Part shown: piece after piece, positions 35,216 through 42,059 of the stretch
Layout: the number at the start of each line of letters is the position of its first letter
Numbering within the stretch: the first letter of the stretch is position 1
Assembly (NCBI GenBank): GCA_937873265.1
Contig: CALMVL010000201.1
Span: forward strand, 1 to 42,059
Reading direction: 5' to 3'
Length of the DNA: 42,059 nt
Source of the DNA: an uncultured Granulicella sp.
GTDB taxonomy: Bacteria > Acidobacteriota > Terriglobia > Terriglobales > Acidobacteriaceae
Position numbers and translations under genes: made by a program
Notes under the pieces: generated by a model
Database searches by the model: none
What the model was told of the DNA's origin: nothing
Seen by the model: the letters and a program-made list of their open reading frames with translations, nothing else

Positions 35216-36133
35216 TTACTTCACCTCAACATCGGTCGGAGCGGCTCCAGTGATCGGCGAGCAGCAGGGAGTTTGCCGGGGAGCGTACTCCATAAACTCG
35301 ATCCGGGTCAGGTCGGGATCAAAGAGGTTGAGCTGGATTTTGCCGTCTCGACCCATCTGAGGCTTGCCGCAGCCGGCGCCGGCACAGCCGTTGCGCTCGA
35401 GGCTCGCGATCACGGTCTGCATGTCGGCGGTGCCCAGGGAGATGTGGTCGGCTCCGCCGTGGGCGCGAAGATCCGCGTCCGGACGGTTGTTCAGCATGTA
35501 CTCCAGCCAGTCCGTGCCATCGGGAACCTGCAGCGAGGACCAGTCGGTGGTGCCCGGGTGCATGCTGCCATGCCAGAGGGGACGGAAGCCGAGCAGGTCG
35601 CGCCAGAAGGCGTCCTCTTTGGCCGCGTCCTGAACAACATAGCCGACATGGATCAGGCGGCGGGAGGTGGCCTGGGGCAAGGGTGCGCCGGCCGCTGCGA
35701 TCTGGGCGATGGGGCTGTTGGCGTCCTGGACAAAGTAGACCAGGTTGCCTTCAGGATCGTGCACGGCAAACTGCCCCTGTGCGAGCGGCTGGGCGATGGC
35801 GACGCCGTGGGCCTGGAGGTAGCGCTGGAGCTGGGCGGCGTCATGCGTCGTAAACCCAACCGCGAGCATGCGCACGTTGGGTGCAGGAGGCGGCGACGTG
35901 GGGTCGAGTTCGATCCACTGGGATGCATTGATCGGGTAAATCCAGAGGCCGGAACTCTCGTGCCGGCCGAGGCCGAGCGTATCCCCGTAAAAGTGCTTGG
36001 CGGCTTCGGGTTGGGTGGTGGAGAAGCGGGCAAATGCGACGCCGGTAATGGGGGGACGGGAAGGCGTCTGCTGCGCGAAACCGGGCAAACAGGTGGCGAG
36101 GAGAACGGCAGCGAGCAGCGAGCGGCGGACCAT
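35216..36133 (-). CDS. secreted VOC/glyoxalase family protein (two VOC modules)
   Basis: MVRRSLLAAVLLATCLPGFAQQ signal; ITGVAFARFSTTQPEAAKHFYGDTLGL...HDPEGNLVYFVQD and LIHVGYVVQDAAKEDAFWRDLLGFRP...LNLFDPDLTRIEFMEY. ATG at 36133. Confidence 0.85.
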   Translation of the reverse strand: MVRRSLLAAVLLATCLPGFAQQTPSRPPITGVAFARFSTTQPEAAKHFYGDTLGLGRHESSGLWIYPINASQWIELDPTSPPPAPNVRMLAVGFTTHDAAQLQRYLQAHGVAIAQPLAQGQFAVHDPEGNLVYFVQDANSPIAQIAAAGAPLPQATSRRLIHVGYVVQDAAKEDAFWRDLLGFRPLWHGSMHPGTTDWSSLQVPDGTDWLEYMLNNRPDADLRAHGGADHISLGTADMQTVIASLERNGCAGAGCGKPQMGRDGKIQLNLFDPDLTRIEFMEYAPRQTPCCSPITGAAPTDVEVK

Positions 36134-36287
36134 GGTGGGCACTCTACGCTTGCGGCGGTCGCGTGGGCAAGCGGCGCGCGTGCGCAGCACCGGGGCGTCG
36201 GATGCAGAGCAACCTGAGGGCCAGCGGCCGCCGATACCCTGACTCCTTTGGGGCATGGTTGGGGTGGGTGGTATCGGCTAGGGTGGG

Positions 36288-37178
36288 TTGCAGGGGAGTC
36301 CCTCGGTGCCGCGGAGATCGTCAGAGGAGTTGCCGAAGGAGGTGTTGTCTCCGGTTGTGCCGATCGTCGTGTCGAAAGGGCGCGAAACGGTGCGGTCGCC
36401 CGCGATATCGACCGCAGCTGGGCTGCTGCTGGCGCTGGCGGGCATCGCGTACGGATTTCACGTTGAAGGCGCCCACCTGGGGCTGCTGCTGCAGCCAACG
36501 GCATTTCTTGTGGTGGGAACGGGAACCGTCGGCGCCGTCCTGGTGCAGTACCCCACGCGCGCTGTCGGGCTGGCGCTTCGCGAGCTGCGCGAAGCCTTTG
36601 CGGCCGGCGAAGCGAACCTGGGGGACATCGCGGGAGATCTGGTGCGCTACGCGCGGCTGGCGCGCAGGCAGGGAGTGCTGTCCCTCGAGCGGGAGCTGGA
36701 AGCCATCGCCAACCCCTTTCTCTCGAGGGCGCTCACGCTGGCGGTGGATGGCGTTTCGGCCGAGGAACTGCGCGCGATTCTCGAGCGCGAGGCAGACGCG
36801 CGAGCGGAGCAGGCGGAGTTGGCCTCAGAGGTCTTCGAGACGGCGGGCGGAGCAGCTCCGACCATCGGCATTCTCGGGGCGGTGCTGGGGCTCATTCACG
36901 TGATGCAGCTGCTGGGCAATGTGGACGAGGTTGGTCGGGGCATTGCGGCGGCCTTTGTGTCCACCTTGTATGGGGTGGGCGTGGCCAATCTGCTGCTGCT
37001 GCCGCTGGCGGGGAAGCTGCGGATGCGGGTGCAGGCAGCGGAACTGGAGCGGTCGATGATGCTTGAAGGAGTCGTGGCGATTGCGGAGGGGGTGATGCCG
37101 CGGGCGCTCGAAGTCCGGCTCCGTGGCTACTGCTCCGGACCCGTGACCCAGACGGTCAAGCGGGCGCTGGCGGGATGA
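36288..37178 (+). CDS. motA: MotA-like proton channel protein
   Basis: AGIAYGFHVEGAHLGLLLQPTAFLVVGTGTVGAVLVQYP...ETAGGAAPTIGILGAVLGLIHVMQLLGNVDEVGRGIAAAFVSTLYGVGVANLLLLPLAGKL. Start uncertain (TTG at 36288; GTG alternatives at 36342/36357). Confidence 0.87.
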   Translation: MQGSPSVPRRSSEELPKEVLSPVVPIVVSKGRETVRSPAISTAAGLLLALAGIAYGFHVEGAHLGLLLQPTAFLVVGTGTVGAVLVQYPTRAVGLALRELREAFAAGEANLGDIAGDLVRYARLARRQGVLSLERELEAIANPFLSRALTLAVDGVSAEELRAILEREADARAEQAELASEVFETAGGAAPTIGILGAVLGLIHVMQLLGNVDEVGRGIAAAFVSTLYGVGVANLLLLPLAGKLRMRVQAAELERSMMLEGVVAIAEGVMPRALEVRLRGYCSGPVTQTVKRALAG

Positions 37179-37855
37179 GGCCCGAGGGGGCCAACCGCGG
37201 AACGGCGAGGTGGACCGGTCGCGCTGGGGCACGGTCCGGGTCGCGCCGAGGGATGCGGGCCGGCAGACGGGACCGCTGGCTCGTCTCCTATGCGGATCTG
37301 ATGACGGTCCTGTTTGCGCTGTTTGTCGTTCTGTTCGCGCGGGCGCACCAGCGGACGGGCTTCGCGGCCACGGCCGAGGTGGGGACGAACCAGACTTCCG
37401 TGGGGCAACGGGAGCGACTGCGGCAGCAGCTGGCCGCGACGCTCCGCGACGAAATTGGCCAAAGGTCGGTTTCGCTGGCGGAGGTTCCCGAAGGGATCGT
37501 GGTGAGCCTGAAGGAGGTCGGGTCCTTTGCAAGTGGAGAGGCGGTTCCTCTGCCGGCGGCGGCGGGCGTCGTGAGCCGGATCTCGGAGGTCGTCGCTCGG
37601 GCGGGCACGCCGGTTCGCGTCGAGGGACATACGGACAACCAGCCGGTGCACGGCCCGTTCCGCTCCAACTGGGAGCTTTCGACCGCGCGGGCCGAAGCGA
37701 TGCTCGCGCTTTTGCTGGCGCAACCGGGGGTGGATCCGGGAAAGATGTCCGTGGCGGGATACGGAGCCTACCGGCCGACGGCGGATAACGGAACAGCAGA
37801 AGGTCGGCGAACCAACCGAAGGGTGGATCTGGTGGTGATCTGTCGGCCGCGTTGA
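37175..37855 (+). CDS. motB: MotB-like protein (OmpA-type peptidoglycan-binding domain)
   Basis: RRDRWLVSYADLMTVLFALFVVLFA single TM with channel Asp; EGHTDNQPVHGPFRSNWELSTARAEAML...GYGAYRPTADNGTAEGRRTNRRVDLVV. 4-bp overlap with motA. Confidence 0.9.
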   Translation: MRPEGANRGTARWTGRAGARSGSRRGMRAGRRDRWLVSYADLMTVLFALFVVLFARAHQRTGFAATAEVGTNQTSVGQRERLRQQLAATLRDEIGQRSVSLAEVPEGIVVSLKEVGSFASGEAVPLPAAAGVVSRISEVVARAGTPVRVEGHTDNQPVHGPFRSNWELSTARAEAMLALLLAQPGVDPGKMSVAGYGAYRPTADNGTAEGRRTNRRVDLVVICRPR

Positions 37856-37882
37856 TGCCGTGACATCGTCGCCCTGGACTCC

Positions 37883-37912
37883 TTGACAGCCCAGGAGAGC
37901 AGCGTCTACTCT
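37883..37912 (+). promoter_or_regulatory. sigma70-type promoter of padR-permease operon
   Basis: TTGACA (37883-37888), 18-bp spacer, TACTCT (37907-37912). Confidence 0.5.
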
Positions 37913-37916
37913 CCTG
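37892..37916. promoter_or_regulatory. perfect 8+8 palindrome, likely PadR operator
   Basis: CAGGAGAG-cagcgtcta-CTCTCCTG overlaps the -10; AGGAGAGCAG is repeated at 37925-37934 over the RBS. Confidence 0.55.
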
Positions 37917-37936
37917 AGCTAACAAGGAGAGCAGGC

Positions 37937-38290
37937 GTGGGCAAAGATGTTGAGCTGTTGCAGGGAACGCTGAACCTCCTGATCCTGAAGGCCATCTCGT
38001 TAGGGCCGTTGCACGGGTATGCCGTTTTGCTGCGCATTCAGCAGCTCTCCGGGGATCGCATGGAAATCCAGCAAGGGACGCTCTACCCAGCGCTCTACCG
38101 GCTGGAGCATCTCGGGCTGATCAAGGGCCAATGGGGCGAATCGGACAACAATCGGCGGGCAAAGTTCTACACGCTCAGTGCCGCGGGCCGTCGGCAACTG
38201 ACGCAGGAAAAGCGCCGGTGGGAGGCGATGGCCGAGGTGATGGGGATCATTCTGGCGACGGAAAAGGCGCCGAACGGGGAGGCTCTATGA
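37937..38290 (+). CDS. PadR family transcriptional regulator
   Basis: LLQGTLNLLILKAISLGPLHGYAVLLRIQQLSGDRMEIQQGTLYPALYRLEHLGLIKGQWGESDNNRRAKFYTLSAAGRRQL. GTG at 37937 preceded by AGGAGA. Confidence 0.92.
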   Translation: MGKDVELLQGTLNLLILKAISLGPLHGYAVLLRIQQLSGDRMEIQQGTLYPALYRLEHLGLIKGQWGESDNNRRAKFYTLSAAGRRQLTQEKRRWEAMAEVMGIILATEKAPNGEAL

Positions 38291-40959
38291 GCATGGCGAG
38301 CAGGGTGCGGTCGTGGGTCGGCTCGGTGTTTCGCAGGAGAAAGCTCGCCGATGAACTTGCGGAGGAGATGCACTTCCACGTGAGTGCCCGGGCTGCGGAC
38401 TTGGAGGCGGGAGGTATGGCTCCCGCCGAGGCACAGCGGCGAGCGCAGGCGGAGATCGGCAGCACCGCTCGGCCGGTGGAGCAGTACCGGGAGGCGATCG
38501 GACTGCGCTTGCTCGACGAGACAGTGGGCGACGTGCGCTATGGGCTGCGCGGCCTCTGGCGCAACAAGGGGTTTGCGGCGATCGCGATTCTGTCGCTCTC
38601 GCTTGGCATCGGCGCCACGACGGCGATGTTCTCCATCGTGTACGCGGTGCTGCTGGACATCTATCCCTACGCTGATTCGCAACGGACGGTAAACCCGATC
38701 GTGCATGATCCGGCCGTGCCGGATGACTGGAACTGGTTTGTGTTGAACCGTTCGCAGTACGCGGAGTACAAGTCCGCTCGTTCCTTCGAGGACGTATTCG
38801 GGCAGGCGAGCATGGGCGTCCAAATGGACGAGAACGATGTGCAGGAGCAGTTGCACGTGGTTCTGCTGACGGCCAATGCTGCGGGCTTCAATCGCGTTGG
38901 CCCCTTGCTCGGGCGAGGACTCCAGGCGTCCGATGGCGACTTCGGAGACACCCCGCCGAACGTCGTCGTGCTCGGCTATAAGTTCTGGAAGACGCATTAC
39001 CTCGCGGACAAGGGAGTCATTGGGCGCGATTTCAAGGCCGGGTCCAAGCTCTTTCGCATCGTGGGCGTCATGCCGGAGCGGTACACGTTAGGGGGTGCGG
39101 ACGTGTACATGCCCATGTCGCAGTACACCTTCCCGGAGCCGTACCTGATTGCGTTTGCGAAGCTGAAACCTGGGGTCACCGCGAAGCAAGCGAGCGACGA
39201 GGTAGACCCGATGCTGCACCTCTTCGCCAAGCAGGATCCCCGGATGTACCCCGAAAACTTTCACGCTCGGCTTCAGCCGTTGCTGGATGGGTTCACGACA
39301 CGATCCAAGGTGCTGAAGAATTTTCCCATGCTCTACCTCGCGGTCGGGTCGCTGCTGCTGATTGGGTGCGCGAACTGTTCGCTGCTCCTGATGGCCCGGG
39401 GAACGACTCGGAAACACGAGTTTGCCTTACGCACGGCCGTAGGCGCGTCACAGCTGCGGATTGTGCGGCAAATGCTCGTCGAATGCCTCACGATCGCGTT
39501 TCTCGGATCCGCCATCGGAGTCGTGCTGGCCTACGTCCTGGCGCGGCTACCCCTGCAGCTGGCGAACGACCTGTTCCCAAGTGAGGCGGTCATTCGCATC
39601 AACCTGCCGATTCTGCTGTTCTCGGTAGGACTCGCTGTCGTCGCGGGTCTCTTGTTCGGCTTGCTCCCCGCCCTCAAGTTTTCCCGTCCGGAGATCTCGC
39701 AGGTGCTGCAAGCCAACGCCCGCAGAACCGTGGCGTCCGGTGGACGTCGGCCGCTGCAGGTGTTGATCGGTGTGCAACTGGCGCTGACGCTGGTGCTGCT
39801 GACCGTTTCGGGCGCGGCGATCAGCGGGTTTGTTCACCTGATGCGGCTTCCACTCGGATATCAGCCCCGAGGTGTGGCGGCGATCAGTGTTGGTTACAAA
39901 AAGGACGTCGCGAAGACGTGGCAGGAGCGCCTGGCGAAAGTTGCAGCTTACCGGCATCAGATGGAGGGCGTGCGAGGAGTCACCGCGGTAACGACGGCGG
40001 ACGACCTCCCACCCTCGGGCAACGGCACGCAGCCCTTCGAGGTGGTCGGAAACGCGGCGATGCACGAAACCCTGGCGCGACAGACGGACGTTGGGCCGGA
40101 GTACTTCCGGACTCTCGGCATTCCCCTGCTGCAGGGAAGAGTATGGAACGCGGCCGAGGCGGGGCAGGGGCTGCCCCTGGCGGTTGTGAATGAGGCCTTT
40201 GTACGCAAATTCTCGCCGGATAGGAGCGTGCTCGACCGCACGCTCCGGTTCCCGAAGCTCGAGCTCACAAAGACGCCTGAAGCAGAAACGGTCTCCCCTG
40301 CATGGCAAAAGCCGGAGGTTCAGGTGGTCGGCGTCGTGGCCGATGCGGTCAACGATGGCCTGGATAAACCGGTGATGCCGACCATCTACGTCAACGACAC
40401 GGCGGCGCTTTGGCCGGGGTCCCTGTTTCTGATTCGAACCGCGGACGATCCGAAACTGTTTACACGCACCCTCGCCCACGCCATCCGCCAGCTCGACGCG
40501 GGCAGCTACGTCACTCCTCTGCCGTATTCGTTAGAGGAAATGGTGCAGCGCGAGCCGGCATATCGGACCCAGCGTCTGTTGGCGGTGCTGCTGGCCATCT
40601 TTGCCGGGCTGGCGTTTGCCCTCTCGCTGGTGGGGCTCTACAGCGTGGTGGCGTACGTCGTCGCGCAGCGAACGGCAGAGTTCGGCATACGGCTGGCGTT
40701 GGGCGCGCAACGTATGCAGATCCTCTTGCTGGTGCTGCGGGGCAATATCCCGGTGGTGCTGGGCGGCACGTGCGCGGGACTGGTGCTGAGTCTCGCCCTC
40801 CGAACACGGTTTCAGCACTGGTCGGAGGGCAGCTCCCAGAGCGTATGGTTCTTGTTCACTGCAGTAACCCTCCTCGTCGTCGCGGCCCTGCTGGCTACGT
40901 GGTACCCAGCCTTTCGCGCAAGCCGCGTGCAGCCGAGCACGGCTCTGCGCACGGAGTGA
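38287..40959 (+). CDS. ADOP/MacB-like ABC transporter permease (FtsX-type)
   Basis: MSMASRVRSWVGSVFRRRKLADELAEEMHFHVSARAADLEAGG...DVRYGLRGLWRNKGFAAIAILSLSLGIGATTAMFSIVYAVLL...RTAEFGIRLALGAQ...WYPAFRASRVQPSTALRTE. ATGA overlap with padR. Confidence 0.92.
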   Translation: MSMASRVRSWVGSVFRRRKLADELAEEMHFHVSARAADLEAGGMAPAEAQRRAQAEIGSTARPVEQYREAIGLRLLDETVGDVRYGLRGLWRNKGFAAIAILSLSLGIGATTAMFSIVYAVLLDIYPYADSQRTVNPIVHDPAVPDDWNWFVLNRSQYAEYKSARSFEDVFGQASMGVQMDENDVQEQLHVVLLTANAAGFNRVGPLLGRGLQASDGDFGDTPPNVVVLGYKFWKTHYLADKGVIGRDFKAGSKLFRIVGVMPERYTLGGADVYMPMSQYTFPEPYLIAFAKLKPGVTAKQASDEVDPMLHLFAKQDPRMYPENFHARLQPLLDGFTTRSKVLKNFPMLYLAVGSLLLIGCANCSLLLMARGTTRKHEFALRTAVGASQLRIVRQMLVECLTIAFLGSAIGVVLAYVLARLPLQLANDLFPSEAVIRINLPILLFSVGLAVVAGLLFGLLPALKFSRPEISQVLQANARRTVASGGRRPLQVLIGVQLALTLVLLTVSGAAISGFVHLMRLPLGYQPRGVAAISVGYKKDVAKTWQERLAKVAAYRHQMEGVRGVTAVTTADDLPPSGNGTQPFEVVGNAAMHETLARQTDVGPEYFRTLGIPLLQGRVWNAAEAGQGLPLAVVNEAFVRKFSPDRSVLDRTLRFPKLELTKTPEAETVSPAWQKPEVQVVGVVADAVNDGLDKPVMPTIYVNDTAALWPGSLFLIRTADDPKLFTRTLAHAIRQLDAGSYVTPLPYSLEEMVQREPAYRTQRLLAVLLAIFAGLAFALSLVGLYSVVAYVVAQRTAEFGIRLALGAQRMQILLLVLRGNIPVVLGGTCAGLVLSLALRTRFQHWSEGSSQSVWFLFTAVTLLVVAALLATWYPAFRASRVQPSTALRTE

Positions 40960-40982
40960 GCTGACCCGACGCGAGGAGAACC

Positions 40983-42056
40983 TTAGCCGAACAGGCTTCC
41001 CATTTTCCGTGGTGCCTCGAGCCCCAAATGCTCATAGGCCAGCCGGGTTGCGACCCTGCCTCGCGGCGTCTTGTCCAGAAATCCGTGCTGGATCAGGTAT
41101 GGCTCATACACCTCCTCAAGCGTGTCCTGTTCTTCGCCCAGCGCCGCCGCCAGCGTGTTCAGGCCGACCGGACCGCCGTCATATTTCTCAACAATCGTCC
41201 GCAGCAAGCGCCGATCCAACTCGTCGAAGCCGTGCGCATCGACCGCCAGTAACTGCAACGCAGCCAGCGCCGTAGCGCGATCGACTCTCCCCTGCGCCCG
41301 CACCTCTGCGTAATCGCGCACGCGTCGCAGCAGCCGGTTGGCAATGCGTGGTGTCCCGCGTGACCTCATCGCAATCTCCGCCGCGCCGTCCCTGTCGATC
41401 GGCACGTTCATCACCTCCGCCGAGCGTTCCACCACATAGTGCAGTTCGGCATCCGTGTAGAATTCGAGCCGCAGCAGAATGCCAAACCGCGACCGCAGCG
41501 GAGAACTCAGCAGCCCCGACCGCGTCGTTGCCGCGACAAACGTAAACGGCTTCAGTTCCATCACATGCGTCCGCGCCGCCGGCCCCTGTCCGATCATGAT
41601 GTCAAGCTTGTAGTCTTCCAGAGCCGTATAGAGCTTCTCCTCGAGCACCGGCTGCAGCCGGTGGATCTCGTCCAGAAACAGCACTTGACGTTCGCGAAGA
41701 TTCGTCAGGATCGCCGTGAGGTCTCCCTGAATCTGCAGTGCCGGTCCCGACGTCTGCTGAAACCCAACACCAAGCTCGTTTGCAATGATCGTCGCCAGTG
41801 TCGTCTTTCCCAGCCCCGGCGGCCCATACAGCAACACATGATCGAGCGCCTCGCCTCTGGTTCTCGCCGCCTCGAGCGCGATTGCCAGCTGCTCCTTTGC
41901 CCGCTCCTGCCCAATAAACTCCCGGAGGTAATGCGGTCGCAGCTTCAGCTCAAACGCGTCGTCGTCCTCCGCGCGGCCAGGCGAAACGAGCCGTGTCACT
42001 GTTCCTCCGTTCTCCATCTCATTGGTCTTCTTCGCCATTCCCTTGCCTAAAGACAT
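40983..42056 (-). CDS. ruvB: Holliday junction branch migration helicase RuvB
   Basis: [59 protein letters not shown]...[39 protein letters not shown]...[12 protein letters not shown]. Start at the window edge or a nearby internal ATG. Confidence 0.97.
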   Translation of the reverse strand: MSLGKGMAKKTNEMENGGTVTRLVSPGRAEDDDAFELKLRPHYLREFIGQERAKEQLAIALEAARTRGEALDHVLLYGPPGLGKTTLATIIANELGVGFQQTSGPALQIQGDLTAILTNLRERQVLFLDEIHRLQPVLEEKLYTALEDYKLDIMIGQGPAARTHVMELKPFTFVAATTRSGLLSSPLRSRFGILLRLEFYTDAELHYVVERSAEVMNVPIDRDGAAEIAMRSRGTPRIANRLLRRVRDYAEVRAQGRVDRATALAALQLLAVDAHGFDELDRRLLRTIVEKYDGGPVGLNTLAAALGEEQDTLEEVYEPYLIQHGFLDKTPRGRVATRLAYEHLGLEAPRKMGSLFG

Positions 42057-42059
42057 CGT

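Noticed and set aside
36288-37855. Zorya-type defence ZorA-ZorB
   Set aside because: MotA-like protein lacks the long cytoplasmic tail and no ZorC/D/E-like genes follow; the next genes are PadR and an ADOP permease.
1-42059. CRISPR arrays, tRNA/rRNA genes, IS elements or prophage
   Set aside because: No regular repeat-spacer array, no recognisable tRNA/rRNA sequence, and no transposase, integrase or phage structural proteins among the ORFs; a tRNA scan was not possible by eye.

Overview
This window is a GC-rich bacterial chromosome segment. The gene content (ADOP-type permease with PadR regulator, Wza/Wzc/Wzx/Wzy exopolysaccharide operon, UvrD/PcrA with a large insertion) resembles Acidobacteriota, but that assignment is inference. 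It opens with the 3' part of a UvrD/PcrA helicase gene and closes with ruvB on the minus strand. The centrepiece is a compact minus-strand exopolysaccharide operon of 10 genes (about 24061 down to 10144): polysaccharide export protein, Wzc-type co-polymerase/BY-kinase, flippase, polymerase, four glycosyltransferases, a WcaF-like acetyltransferase and a WecA/MraY-like phosphoglycosyl transferase with an extra C-terminal domain. Two plus-strand secreted (putative) glycosidases converge on its 3' end: a LamG-GH2 enzyme, and an 863-aa TIM-barrel-like protein with two duplicated Ig-like domains. The rest is mostly ordinary: APC permease, AI-2E family transporter, CsbD-like protein, GNAT, MmcQ/YjbR, nucleoside hydrolase, GT39, Rieske oxygenase, M24 peptidase homologue, DinB, DedA-rhodanese fusion, VOC protein, orphan MotAB, PadR-ADOP permease. 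The most interesting unexplained signals are: the ~650-nt leader of the exopolysaccharide operon, which contains a compact three-way-junction-like fold, three evenly spaced perfect hairpins and an 11-bp-spaced repeat; the uncharacterised glycosidase-like protein facing the operon; a perfect 25-bp palindrome over the PadR promoter; and an M24 homologue with His/Cys replacing two metal ligands. No rRNA, tRNA, CRISPR, prophage or IS element was recognised.
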